Source: Scytolyngbya sp. HA4215-MV1 | GTDB taxonomy: Bacteria; Cyanobacteriota; Cyanobacteriia; Leptolyngbyales; Leptolyngbyaceae | Reading direction: 5' to 3' | DNA length: 64,000 bases | Assembly: GCA_019359045.1 (NCBI GenBank) | Contig: JAHHIA010000004.1 | Location: 186,001 to 250,000, forward strand | Shown: piece by piece, positions 34,864-43,284 of the stretch | How positions within the stretch are numbered: the stretch's first letter is position 1 | Layout of the letters: the number at the start of each line of letters is the position of its first letter | The notes under the pieces: model-generated | Seen by the model: only the letters and a program-made list of their open reading frames with translations | Told to the model about the DNA's origin: nothing | Databases searched by the model: none | Made by a program: the position numbers and the translations under genes

Positions 34864-36372
34864 CTAACAAATGGATGAATAGTGGCGAGGCGTATACACC
34901 CATTGAGTTCCTGCGCGCTGTTGCACGATGCGAGTTTGGCTGGAACCAATTAAAATCACCGTTCGCATGTCGGCATCATCGATCGTCAAATGGTCTAGCA
35001 GTTTCACAGTTACGGTTTGTCCAGGTCTACCCAGGTTGCGGGCAAAGACCACGGGAGTTTGAGGCGATCGCCACTGCAACAACAATTCTTTGGCTTTCTC
35101 CAATTGCCAGGTGCGTTGTTGGGAAACTGGATTGTAGAGCGCGATCGCAAAATCGGCTTGCGCTGCTGCGCTCAATCGTTGAGCAATCACATCCCAGGGT
35201 TTCAAAATATCCGAGAGGGAAATGGCACAAAAATCATGCCCAAGCGGCGCACCTACCTGGGCAGCGGCGGCTTGCATTGCCGAAATGCCCGGACAGACCC
35301 GGATTTCAATCTTTGCCCATTCGGGTTTAGCATCCCGCTCCAACACTTCAAACACTGCCGCCGCCATGGCGTAAATGCCTGGATCGCCAGAGGAGACGAT
35401 CGCCACAGTGCCTCCTTTGGCGGCTAGATCGAGCGCCACACAGGCGCGATCGAGTTCCACCCGATTATCTGACTCGTGCCGCACGGTATGGGCTTTGCGC
35501 CAGGGTTCTGCCAGGTTGAGATAGGTTTTGTAACCGACCCAATCAGTCGCAGTTTGCAGAATCTTCTGGACTTCGGGTGACATCCAGTCAGCACTACCGG
35601 GACCCGTCCCCACGATCGCCAATTTCCCCGATGTGAACTGAGTCGTTGGTTCAGCTAATGATTGAACCAACGACTCAGCCGTAGTAGGGGGACGGGATCG
35701 AATGATGGACTGTTGAGTGGATGCTGCGATGTCAACCACCTGATATATCAAACACGCTGGACTGGGTTGGATTTCGGTCTGGGAATTGGAGACAATCTGA
35801 ATTGTCAGGCTGCCTTCGGGTGAAAGCGGTAGGCGACTGCTTTCTAGCCAGGGCGCATGACCCATCAGTTTGACCGTTGCCCCTGCCAACAAATCGGCAA
35901 GAAAGGTCTTGGCATCATCGGGATTCAGTAAACGGTATTCTGGCGGCGGTGACAACAGGGCAGTACGAAATCGAATCTCTCCAGTTGTGGTAATGGCAGG
36001 CTCAACCTGTAACTCAGCCGCAATTTGCCGTGCCAGATGATTCACTCCTTGCAATCCCCCCAGCAAGGGCACCACGGCACTGCCATCTTCTGCGATCGCC
36101 AGCACGGGCGGTTCTTGCCATTTATTAGAAAGTAGTGGGGCGATCGTGCGAATCAAAATCCCCGCTGCACAAATCCCTACGATTGGAGTGCCTGCTTGAA
36201 ATAACTGCCGCACTGTTTCGCCAAAATTGTCATAGGTCACGGTAGCAGACTGAGTGCGACTTGCTAGCCCATATATTTCAGCGTCTGGAAGCACCCCTTG
36301 GATTTGACGGGCAACGGGAACACTGGCTTCTCCCAAAATAACAATCGCAGGCGGATTCGTGGTACGGAGCAT
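34864..36372 (-). CDS. cobJ: CbiG-CobJ fusion (precorrin-3B C17-methyltransferase)
   Basis: A 502-residue fusion for ring contraction in cobalamin synthesis. The N-terminal part (about 1-210) is CbiG-like (GICAAGILIRTIAPLL, ITTTGEIRF). The C-terminal part (about 245-502) is a SAM-dependent methyltransferase: AIVGTGPGSADWMSPE, the GDPGIYAMAAAV loop and VCPGISAMQAAAAQVGAPLG. CobJ adds the C17 methyl and contracts the corrin ring. This fusion is normal in cyanobacteria. It is the last gene of the riboswitch-controlled minus-strand operon. Confidence 0.93.
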   Translation of the reverse strand: MLRTTNPPAIVILGEASVPVARQIQGVLPDAEIYGLASRTQSATVTYDNFGETVRQLFQAGTPIVGICAAGILIRTIAPLLSNKWQEPPVLAIAEDGSAVVPLLGGLQGVNHLARQIAAELQVEPAITTTGEIRFRTALLSPPPEYRLLNPDDAKTFLADLLAGATVKLMGHAPWLESSRLPLSPEGSLTIQIVSNSQTEIQPSPACLIYQVVDIAASTQQSIIRSRPPTTAESLVQSLAEPTTQFTSGKLAIVGTGPGSADWMSPEVQKILQTATDWVGYKTYLNLAEPWRKAHTVRHESDNRVELDRACVALDLAAKGGTVAIVSSGDPGIYAMAAAVFEVLERDAKPEWAKIEIRVCPGISAMQAAAAQVGAPLGHDFCAISLSDILKPWDVIAQRLSAAAQADFAIALYNPVSQQRTWQLEKAKELLLQWRSPQTPVVFARNLGRPGQTVTVKLLDHLTIDDADMRTVILIGSSQTRIVQQRAGTQWVYTPRHYSSIC

Positions 36373-36420
36373 TGTGGTAGCAGTTCAATGACGATCGCGG
36401 TGATGGTTGATCAAGGATGT

Positions 36421-37137
36421 TCAAGATTCTGGTTCAATGGTAGGTTGAACAAATGCCTGATGGGCTGCCGAAGTCACGCCTGCTTGCAAAACTGCCAGGA
36501 CCTGTTGCATATTCCCTTGCAGCATTGCTGACACATCCAGCCACAACCCTGGAAACACCTGACTGCAAATCACTCCTTGCGAATCTGGCAATAACGCAAC
36601 GTAATCACCTTCCTGTAAGTGAAACCAGTCAATTTTTTCGTCATAGACTTGCCAAACGATATATTCTTGCGCGCCATTGCGCCGATATGCCCGCTTCTTA
36701 TCGCCTAGATCAATGCTGACACTACTGGCGGCAATTTCTACCACCAATTCCGGTGCTCCTTCAAGATAACCGTCCTGGCTGAACCGAGCGCGCCCGCCCC
36801 GTTCTGGGCTAATCAGCAACACCCCATCGGGTTGAGGTTCGTTATCAATATCAAGCCGCACTGTTGGCTCAATCCCCATCAGTACCTGGGGGGTCGTCGC
36901 TTGGTAAACACCCAGCCAGGTAATCAAACGACCATGGGGTTCGGCATGAGGTTTAAAGCGCAATGGGGATGCCATGTAGACGACTCCTTCAATCAATTCG
37001 GCTTTTTTCACTTCTGGCATGGCGCAATAACGGCGCTCAAATTCGCGACGGGTCAAGCGATCGCCATTCTCCAGGGGCGGTAGAGTATGAGCGCGTACAA
37101 AGGGCGACATGCGAGATTCGGATTGTGAAGAAGTCAT
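36421..37137 (-). CDS. Uma2-family PD-(D/E)XK protein inside the cobalamin operon
   Basis: A 238-residue DUF820/Uma2 protein. RLTRREFERRYCAMPEVKKA, ELIEGVVYMASP, QPDGVLLIS with the Asp, and PELVVEIAASSVS with the Glu form the restriction-like core, followed by KKRAYRRNGAQEYIVW. I use the ATG at 37137 (MTSSQSE); the open frame reaches 37356, but that would overlap cobI. It has no known part in B12 synthesis and is probably a passenger between cobI and cobJ. It is not closely similar to the Uma2 protein at 28.8 kb. Confidence 0.82.
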   Translation of the reverse strand: MTSSQSESRMSPFVRAHTLPPLENGDRLTRREFERRYCAMPEVKKAELIEGVVYMASPLRFKPHAEPHGRLITWLGVYQATTPQVLMGIEPTVRLDIDNEPQPDGVLLISPERGGRARFSQDGYLEGAPELVVEIAASSVSIDLGDKKRAYRRNGAQEYIVWQVYDEKIDWFHLQEGDYVALLPDSQGVICSQVFPGLWLDVSAMLQGNMQQVLAVLQAGVTSAAHQAFVQPTIEPES

Positions 37138-37186
37138 GGCAACAATATCAGAGCGGGAGAGAAGCGTGCTTCTATTATCAGCGGTT

Positions 37187-37909
37187 TTATTGAGGTTGCG
37201 TTTGGCTGGGGATGAGAATGAGTGACCAATAGGGGACTTCTGCCGGGTCAATTTCGGTAATCGGAACAATGCGCTGATTAGGCTGGGTTGCTCGTTCAAT
37301 ATAAAGCGCCCGATCAAGGAGTCCCAACTCCTCAAGAAGGGTTCGGATTTTGGCAAAATGTCTGCCCAGTTTAATAATCACCGCTGCATCCGCCACAGCC
37401 AAGCGATCGCGCAAGGTCTCAGCATCCAATGTGGCAGGCATAATGCTCAGCACATCATTCCGGAACGTGATCGGGGCACCCAGCATTGCCGCACTTGCCA
37501 TGGTCGAAGAAATCCCCGGCACCACTTCTGTAGGAAATCGTCCTGCCAATCGCTGAAACAAATACATAAAGGAGCCGTACAACATCGGTTCACCCTCACA
37601 GAGCACCGCGACATCCCGCCCGGCAGTCAGGTGTTCGGCAATCTTTTCTGCAGCAAGATCGTAGTAGGGCTGCGACGATCGCTCCACACTAAACGGTAAG
37701 GGCATGGGAATTTCAATTTGTTCAGGACGAATAAAATCAGTTACGATCGCCCGTGCCAGTACTTTGCCATTTTCCATGGTGGGGTAAGCGATCACAGGCA
37801 CCGAGGTCAGAATCCGGTGGGCTTTCAGGGTCAGTAGTTCCGGATCACCGGGACCAATCCCTAAGCCGTAGAGCCGACCTGGAGGAGGAACAAGTTGGGT
37901 TTCTGTCAT
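37187..37909 (-). CDS. cobI: Precorrin-2 C20-methyltransferase
   Basis: A 240-residue SAM-dependent methyltransferase of the CobI/CbiL group that converts precorrin-2 to precorrin-3A. GLGIGPGDPELLTLKAHRIL, AVLCEGEPMLYGSFMYLF and EVVPGISSTMASAAMLG are the usual SAM- and tetrapyrrole-binding loops. It follows cobH by 27 bases on the same strand. Confidence 0.94.
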   Translation of the reverse strand: MTETQLVPPPGRLYGLGIGPGDPELLTLKAHRILTSVPVIAYPTMENGKVLARAIVTDFIRPEQIEIPMPLPFSVERSSQPYYDLAAEKIAEHLTAGRDVAVLCEGEPMLYGSFMYLFQRLAGRFPTEVVPGISSTMASAAMLGAPITFRNDVLSIMPATLDAETLRDRLAVADAAVIIKLGRHFAKIRTLLEELGLLDRALYIERATQPNQRIVPITEIDPAEVPYWSLILIPSQTQPQ

Positions 37910-37936
37910 GGTGGAGTCCTTGGGGGTGATGAGGAG

Positions 37937-38563
37937 TTACAATTCATTCTCGCTGGCTAAGGCATTGATCGCGGCGGCAGCGATCGCACTCCCGCCTCGC
38001 CGCCCGTGCAGGGTGATAAAGGGGACTCCCCGACTATCAGTTGCCAACTCTGCCTTGGACTCGGCAGCACCCACAAACCCTACTGGAAACCCGAGAATCA
38101 ACGCTGGTTTGGGTGCTCCCTGATCCAACAATTCCAGTAACCGAAACAAGGCGGTGGGGGCATTGCCGATCGTCACGACGGCACCTACCATCCCCGCTTG
38201 CCACAGATCCAGCGCTGCTGCCGATCTCGTATTCCCAATGCGCTGAGCGATATCTGGCACTTCAGGATGATGCAGCGTACAAATAATCTCGTTATTTGCA
38301 GGTAATCGCTTGCGCGTAATGCCATTTGCCACCATTTGCGAATCACAGAAAATCGGTGCCCCGGCTGCCAGGGCTTGCCGTCCCGCCTGAACTGCACCGG
38401 GAGAAGCTGCCAGATCCTCCACAATATCAGTCATCCCACAAGCATGAATCAACCGCACAGCAACCTGGGCTAAATCATCAGGCAAGCGATCAAGATTAGC
38501 TTCTGCACGAATCATGGCAAAAGATTTGCGGTAGATATCGTCGCCGTTGCGGATGTAATCCAT
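37937..38563 (-). CDS. cobH: Precorrin-8X methylmutase
   Basis: A 208-residue CobH/CbiC that moves the C11 methyl to C12 to give hydrogenobyrinate or its cobalt form. The motif IHACGMTDIVEDLAASPGAV carries the catalytic His of the family; GAPIFCDSQMVANGITRKRL and PALILGFPVGFVGAAESK are also diagnostic. It is the second gene of the operon, about 100 bases after cobG. Confidence 0.95.
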   Translation of the reverse strand: MDYIRNGDDIYRKSFAMIRAEANLDRLPDDLAQVAVRLIHACGMTDIVEDLAASPGAVQAGRQALAAGAPIFCDSQMVANGITRKRLPANNEIICTLHHPEVPDIAQRIGNTRSAAALDLWQAGMVGAVVTIGNAPTALFRLLELLDQGAPKPALILGFPVGFVGAAESKAELATDSRGVPFITLHGRRGGSAIAAAAINALASENEL

Positions 38564-38663
38564 AGAGAAAGGGGTAGTGGAAGGAGTGAATAGGGACGAA
38601 GGCTGTCTAATTGCATTCTCTCTTTACCTTCGCCTTTTGGGTTTTGACAGTTTAATGGTTTGA

Positions 38664-40139
38664 TCATTGCTTGATTGAATTGCGATTAATAAATTCATCT
38701 AATGATTCATCAGAACTGTATCGATAGTTTTTATATTGATTCAGGAGTTGCTCGATTAAAGATGGGACGTCTGCTGCTGGAATGCTATGGAATTGTGGCA
38801 GTGATGATTGGGAATGAGTTCCCAAATAGATGTGATAACCTTCAATCATTTCATTGGGTCGTTCGATCGTTGTACCCAATAGCGTGATTTCCGCAGGGCT
38901 AGGCTGAGCACAAGACTTTGGACATCCGGTCAAATGAATATTGACGGGACGATCCAGCGTTACTTGTCGGGTGAGATAGTCCGCTAATGCTAGTGCATGA
39001 GGTTGGGTTTGGGTGACAGCAGCAGCACAGCCCGGTTTGCCCGCACAGGCGACGATCGCCGCATCAACGCGATTGACAGAAATCGGCAATCCCAAAGATG
39101 CTAGCTTTTGCAATTGATCAGACACTTGCTCGTTAGGGATATTGGGTAGCAACACCGTTTGCCAGGGGGTCAGGCAAATCTGACCGGGCTCAACAGTTTC
39201 TGCCAGTTGCGCTAACCCTAGGAGTTGGGCGATCGTCAATTGCCCCAACCGTACTCCTGTGCCGATATAAGACAAACCGGTTTGTCGTTGTGGATGCACG
39301 CCCAAATGACCATAGGGTTGAGTGGGCAGGGGCTTTCGCACCTCCGTGACTCGCCGTAGAGGCTGTTCGAGGCGATCGCTGACCCGATCCAGATAGGTTT
39401 CCAGACCCCACTCTTGGAGTAGATGCTTCATGCGGGGCTTTTTAGCGGCGGTCGGATGCGAACAAACATAGTCGAGGTAAACCCTCATCAACACCGCAAC
39501 GATCGAGACACACTCATCCGGCGCAATCAAGATCGGTGTATCCCACAACTGTTTATCGCCTCCCAGCGCTAAGCGGAAATACACCTTTTCCCTCGGTGTT
39601 CGTTGTTGCCTATTTTCTGGCACATTGGCTAAAACCGCTGAAAGCTGTATCTCGTTATAGCGGTGCTCCCAGGCAAGGGGAGCACGGGTGCCAATACCCA
39701 CGGCGCCGCCCCCATCGATGCCAATGCTCAATTTGGCAGGGAGTTGAGCCAGTTCTGCATGGTGTTGAATGTAAGTATCTAATGCCTGTACCAGAGGACG
39801 AGTGTCTATCCATTCTTGAGGATCAATCCCTGCGGTTGGACTGCTCATCAAGTTGCGGAGATGATCAACCTCAGGATTTTGGGCTGCTAAGCCAACCTGT
39901 TGTAGAGCTTGAAATGCTTCCAAGGTAGGCGATGTCTGAACTGAGCGAATTTGCAGATTCGCCCGATTGGTGACTTGAATGGTTTCACAACCCCATTGTT
40001 CGGCAAGTGTTGCGATGTGTCGTGCCTGCTGAGGATTGAGCCATCCACCCGGCGTCCGGATCCGAATCAAAAAACCGTCTCGCGCCGGAGTCCCATAAAA
40101 TAACCCAGGACAAACATTTGCTTCAGTCAGCCAATTCAT
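38664..40139 (-). CDS. cobG: CobG-type precorrin-3B synthase
   Basis: A 491-residue nitrite/sulfite-reductase-like protein. The start MNWLTEANVCPGLFYGTPARDG at 40139 has a GGAGAAGGAGA site; the frame runs upstream into the riboswitch and is not coding there. N-terminal and middle ferrodoxin-like repeats are followed by the siroheme/4Fe-4S type loop (VACAGKPGCAAAVT and HLTGCPKSCAQPSPAEITLLG). CobG uses O2 to form precorrin-3B in the aerobic route, matching an oxygenic phototroph. The last 30 residues are polar and poorly conserved. It is the first gene of the operon. Confidence 0.9.
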   Translation of the reverse strand: MNWLTEANVCPGLFYGTPARDGFLIRIRTPGGWLNPQQARHIATLAEQWGCETIQVTNRANLQIRSVQTSPTLEAFQALQQVGLAAQNPEVDHLRNLMSSPTAGIDPQEWIDTRPLVQALDTYIQHHAELAQLPAKLSIGIDGGGAVGIGTRAPLAWEHRYNEIQLSAVLANVPENRQQRTPREKVYFRLALGGDKQLWDTPILIAPDECVSIVAVLMRVYLDYVCSHPTAAKKPRMKHLLQEWGLETYLDRVSDRLEQPLRRVTEVRKPLPTQPYGHLGVHPQRQTGLSYIGTGVRLGQLTIAQLLGLAQLAETVEPGQICLTPWQTVLLPNIPNEQVSDQLQKLASLGLPISVNRVDAAIVACAGKPGCAAAVTQTQPHALALADYLTRQVTLDRPVNIHLTGCPKSCAQPSPAEITLLGTTIERPNEMIEGYHIYLGTHSQSSLPQFHSIPAADVPSLIEQLLNQYKNYRYSSDESLDEFINRNSIKQ

Positions 40140-40164
40140 CACTTTCTCCTTCTCCGTGCAACGC

Positions 40165-40395
40165 AGAGAATTAACAGCCCCATGCCCTTGAGCACATGTC
40201 TGAGGTTGGCATTCTGACTCAGCCAATCTTGGAAGAGCGATTAGAAAATTGGACTTAAAATCGATCGCGATTTTTCTCCTCAGTTCTAAGATTTTCCTCT
40301 TCGATCGCATTACAGTTGCGGCACAGTACCGGGATCGCACCGGACTTTCCCAACGCCAGGTCAATGTAGCGTATCACACTGGAGGCGCAGAACCT
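40165..40395 (-). promoter_or_regulatory. Cobalamin riboswitch controlling the cob operon
   Basis: On the minus strand the leader of cobG contains GGGAAAGTCCGGTGCGATCC and then GCCGCAACTGT (40312-40322), the core of cobalamin riboswitches. About 75 bases later come GAGTCAGAATGCCAACCTCAG and a GGGCATGGGGCTG segment. The arrangement implies repression of cobG-cobH-cobI-uma2-cobJ when adenosylcobalamin is abundant. Exact 5' and 3' ends are approximate. Confidence 0.88.
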
Positions 40396-40458
40396 TCATT
40401 TTCAAATCTTTCTTAAGACGCTAAAGCTTTCACCTGTGGGGGCAAATTGGTGATCTGA

Positions 40459-40652
40459 TACCAATTTGATTTGTGTTTGCGACAGATCTAGATCCCCCTT
40501 AGCCCCCGCGCTTTAGCGAAGCCATGCCGACAGGCTATATGCGCCGCTGCGCTAGAAAAAAGGGGGGAAACCCAAGCCAGTCTTGAAGTCCCCCTTTCTA
40601 AGGGGGATTTAGGGGGATCTCCTAAGTGTCATATTCTCAATTTAAATTGGTA
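40459..40652. mobile_element. 194-bp MITE with 3-bp target duplication, copy 2
   Basis: Same length and nearly the same sequence as 18760-18953, flanked by TGA on both sides (40456-40458 and 40653-40655). The ends are TACCAATTTG and AAATTGGTA. It lies upstream of the riboswitch and directly against a tRNA-like remnant. Confidence 0.85.
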
Positions 40653-40653
40653 T

Positions 40654-40694
40654 GAGATTCGAACTCAGAACCAACGGCTGAAGAGTCCGATGAC
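40654..40694 (-). pseudogene. tRNA-like remnant next to the MITE
   Basis: On the minus strand, CATCGGACTCTTCAGCCGTT resembles an anticodon arm (Lys CUU-like), followed by TCTGAGTTCGAATCTCA, a T-arm with the invariant TTCGAAT. The D-arm and acceptor stem cannot be folded convincingly, and the 194-base MITE cuts in at the end of the T-stem. It is probably a dead tRNA fragment. Confidence 0.35.
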
Positions 40695-40866
40695 CAGAGT
40701 TTTCTAAGCTTTATCAATCAGGACTCGGCGCATCAATTGCGAAGCTTGCCTAAAAATTTAGACCAAATCGACGCACCTTTGGACAACGCTTAATTGGCAG
40801 CACAGCACCATTCTTGCAATACTTCTTGGCGTCTTTTATCGGCTCAGCCGCGAGGGATGATTGCAA

Positions 40867-42552
40867 TTAATGAATTACCCGTGGAGCGATGAGATTACGA
40901 TCGCCTCCTGCACTTGAACCAGTTGCTAGAACCGGATCATGCGGTAGAGAATCGAGCGGCTGCCCGGGAGCGATCCCTATCGCGTCTGTCTGCAAATCCG
41001 ATGCCGCAAAAGATTGAAGCGGATCATAGCCAAGCTGCTGGGTAATCCGCGTTCTCGCTAATGCCCGGTACTCCCAAAAATGTTCACCAGCCGCACATAA
41101 GCCTAAATACATATCGAGCATCTGCGGCTTCTTCAGCAGAATAATCAAGAGTTGCTGCCAAAATTGTCCGCGAATTTCAGAACGACGTATGCCTTGATGC
41201 CAAATGAGTTGGGCAATTAACCGTAACCCCTTATGTAAGGGAAATTGCATGGCTTGCTTACGATGTTTTGGCGATCGAATCTTGAGGCATTGCTGCAAAC
41301 ATCGTCTGAGATAGCTCTGCGGCTCGTACAGCCGCCAAAACCCTTGAACATACTCCCTGGCAATTTCAGTAATGGGACGCGTCGGTACAAAGTTCATCAA
41401 GGTATTTTGGTCGCCTGTGGGATGGCTGTTGCTTTCAATCAACCGCTGTTCCTTTTGCAGTCGTTCCCAGAGTGCTGTGTTAGGCAATGCCTGAAGAATA
41501 CCCAGCATGGGTTGAGGAATACTGGTTTGTTCAATAAAGGATTGAATGCGATCGCCTGCGCCCGATCTCTCTCCATCAAAACCGAGGATGAACCCAGCGT
41601 AGATCAACAACCCCGCCTCATTGATTTTGCGACAGGCGTCTACCAGAGGATTGCGCATATTTTGCAGTTTGCGAGTCACCTGGAGACTATCCTGGTCAGG
41701 CGTTTCGATACCGAGAAAGACAGCATAAAAACCTGCCTCCGCCATCAACTGAAGCATCTCGTCATCCTCTGCCAAATTGACAGAAGCTTCTGTAATAAAA
41801 CTGAAAGGATAATTGTGCTGCTGCATCCAGGGAGTTAGCTCTCGCAGAAAGCGTTTGACGTTCCGCTGATTGCCAATAAAATTGTCGTCTACGATGAAGA
41901 GAGAGCCACGCCAACCGAGGTCATAAAGGGTTTGCAGCTCCGCTAGAGCTTGATTAGGTTCCTTGGTGCGGGGCTTGCGACCGTAGAGAGAAATAATGTC
42001 ACAAAATTCGCAGTTGAAGGGACACCCGCGCGAAAACTGGATTGCCATCATTAAGTAGGCGTCTTGCTGGAGCAAATCAAAGCGCGGCATTGGGCTATGG
42101 GTGACATCCGGTTTCTCCGGGGAACGGAAGATCCCCTGGGTTTCACCCTGGCTGAGTGCTGCCAGAAACAACGGCACTGTCATTTCCCCTTCATCCAAAA
42201 TCAGAAAATGGGCGCCAGCATCCAGAGCATCCTGAGGAACCGAAGTTGGGTACGGCCCGCCTACAGCGACTTTCTTTCCTAACTGGACAGCTTTCCGAAT
42301 CAGGTCTTGAAAATCTGCTTTTTGGACCAGCATGGCAGAGAGGATGACCAGATCACACCACTGCCAATCTGCCTCGGTTTCACAGCCAACATTGCGATCG
42401 CGGAAGCGAATCTCCCACTCTTGTGGTAACAGGGCTGCCACTGTGATAATTCCCAAAGGCGGAATCACTGCCTTAAGACCTGCAATTTCCATGAAGCGAT
42501 CGTAAGACCAAAAGGACTGAGGAAATTGAGGGTAGAGCAGTAGTGCTTTCAT
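40867..42552 (-). CDS. B12-binding radical SAM enzyme (DUF4070 type), paralog 1
   Basis: A 561-residue class B radical SAM protein. The N-terminal cobalamin-binding region (about 1-150; AVGGPYPTSVPQDALDAGAH) precedes the radical SAM core with the CPFNCEFCD cluster motif (C-x3-C-x2-C). The C-terminal half carries the DUF4070-like helical domain (MNFVPTRPITEIAREYVQGF). Such enzymes perform radical methylations; hopanoid 2-methylase HpnP has this same domain layout. I cannot assign the substrate. A clear paralog is at 53400-54980. Its cofactor links it to the adjacent cobalamin operon. Confidence 0.88.
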   Translation of the reverse strand: MKALLLYPQFPQSFWSYDRFMEIAGLKAVIPPLGIITVAALLPQEWEIRFRDRNVGCETEADWQWCDLVILSAMLVQKADFQDLIRKAVQLGKKVAVGGPYPTSVPQDALDAGAHFLILDEGEMTVPLFLAALSQGETQGIFRSPEKPDVTHSPMPRFDLLQQDAYLMMAIQFSRGCPFNCEFCDIISLYGRKPRTKEPNQALAELQTLYDLGWRGSLFIVDDNFIGNQRNVKRFLRELTPWMQQHNYPFSFITEASVNLAEDDEMLQLMAEAGFYAVFLGIETPDQDSLQVTRKLQNMRNPLVDACRKINEAGLLIYAGFILGFDGERSGAGDRIQSFIEQTSIPQPMLGILQALPNTALWERLQKEQRLIESNSHPTGDQNTLMNFVPTRPITEIAREYVQGFWRLYEPQSYLRRCLQQCLKIRSPKHRKQAMQFPLHKGLRLIAQLIWHQGIRRSEIRGQFWQQLLIILLKKPQMLDMYLGLCAAGEHFWEYRALARTRITQQLGYDPLQSFAASDLQTDAIGIAPGQPLDSLPHDPVLATGSSAGGDRNLIAPRVIH

Positions 42553-42604
42553 AATTCCCTTGGATAACTTAAGTTGAGTCTGATACGTAGGCAGCCAGGT
42601 CCAA

Positions 42605-42853
42605 TCAACCAGTCTTTACGCTGAGCGATCGCCCCACGCTCTTTAGATACGCCCAGGCAGGCATCACTTCATAGCAATGCCGACAATGCCAGAACAAGCC
42701 ACCCAATCGCATATGACGGAGCAGAGTGTAACCGCAGCATGGACAGGTGTGTTGGCTGGTCGTGCTTTGATCTAGCACGATCGTTGTGAACGAGCTGGTA
42801 CTTCGGCTCAGTGGGGAAGTTGAGCTTACTGGATTAATAATTAAAGCAATCAT
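42605..42853 (-). CDS. Small zinc-ribbon protein
   Basis: An 82-residue protein with two CxxC-type knuckles (CPCC and CRHC), 19 residues apart, and an ending EVMPAWAYL. This is a recurrent cyanobacterial small protein type with no known role; zinc binding is inferred from the cysteines. An alternative ATG at 42910 would add 19 residues; neither start has a strong ribosome site. Confidence 0.65.
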   Translation of the reverse strand: MIALIINPVSSTSPLSRSTSSFTTIVLDQSTTSQHTCPCCGYTLLRHMRLGGLFWHCRHCYEVMPAWAYLKSVGRSLSVKTG

Positions 42854-43284
42854 CTCAAACAAACTTACTATGTATTGAGGATAGTAAGTCAAATTACGCT
42901 CAATTCTCATCTATCTTAAGAATTATCCTGCAACTACGTAGCGTTTTGTAAAAATCGCAAAATTATATACTTAAGCCTTAAGAAGAAGTCATTGCAATTG
43001 TCATTATTTTATAGTCAATTGAGCCACAGTAAGTAGAAACCTGTAATTGAATTGAACCTACTTTTTTGGGGTTGGGGTTGCGCCCCAACCCCATTTTTTA
43101 CAGCTCATTCAAGCTACCTACTGGATAGAGATATCAAGGAACCGAGGTATTCATTGGTACCGACTAACAGAGTCTAGGTCGAAGAGTTGGATAATATAGA
43201 GGTAATCGATATTAGGTGAACGACGGTTCAGGAGCGAATGGTTTGGGAGTGAATAGTTTGGGAGGGTTTTCTGGATTGAGTATT
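42854..43284. other. Intergenic region with strong GC hairpin
   Basis: Contains a perfect 10-base-pair hairpin, GGGGTTGGGG-TTGCG-CCCCAACCCC (43068-43092), preceded by TTTTTT and followed by ATTTTTT on the plus strand. No plus-strand gene ends here, so it may belong to the repeat family rather than serve as a terminator. A small plus-strand frame at 43216-43494 is antisense to the OCP gene end and not credible. Confidence 0.5.

Noticed and set aside
43068-43092. Hairpin as terminator for OCP
   Set aside because: The T-tract follows on the plus strand only, while OCP is on the minus strand.
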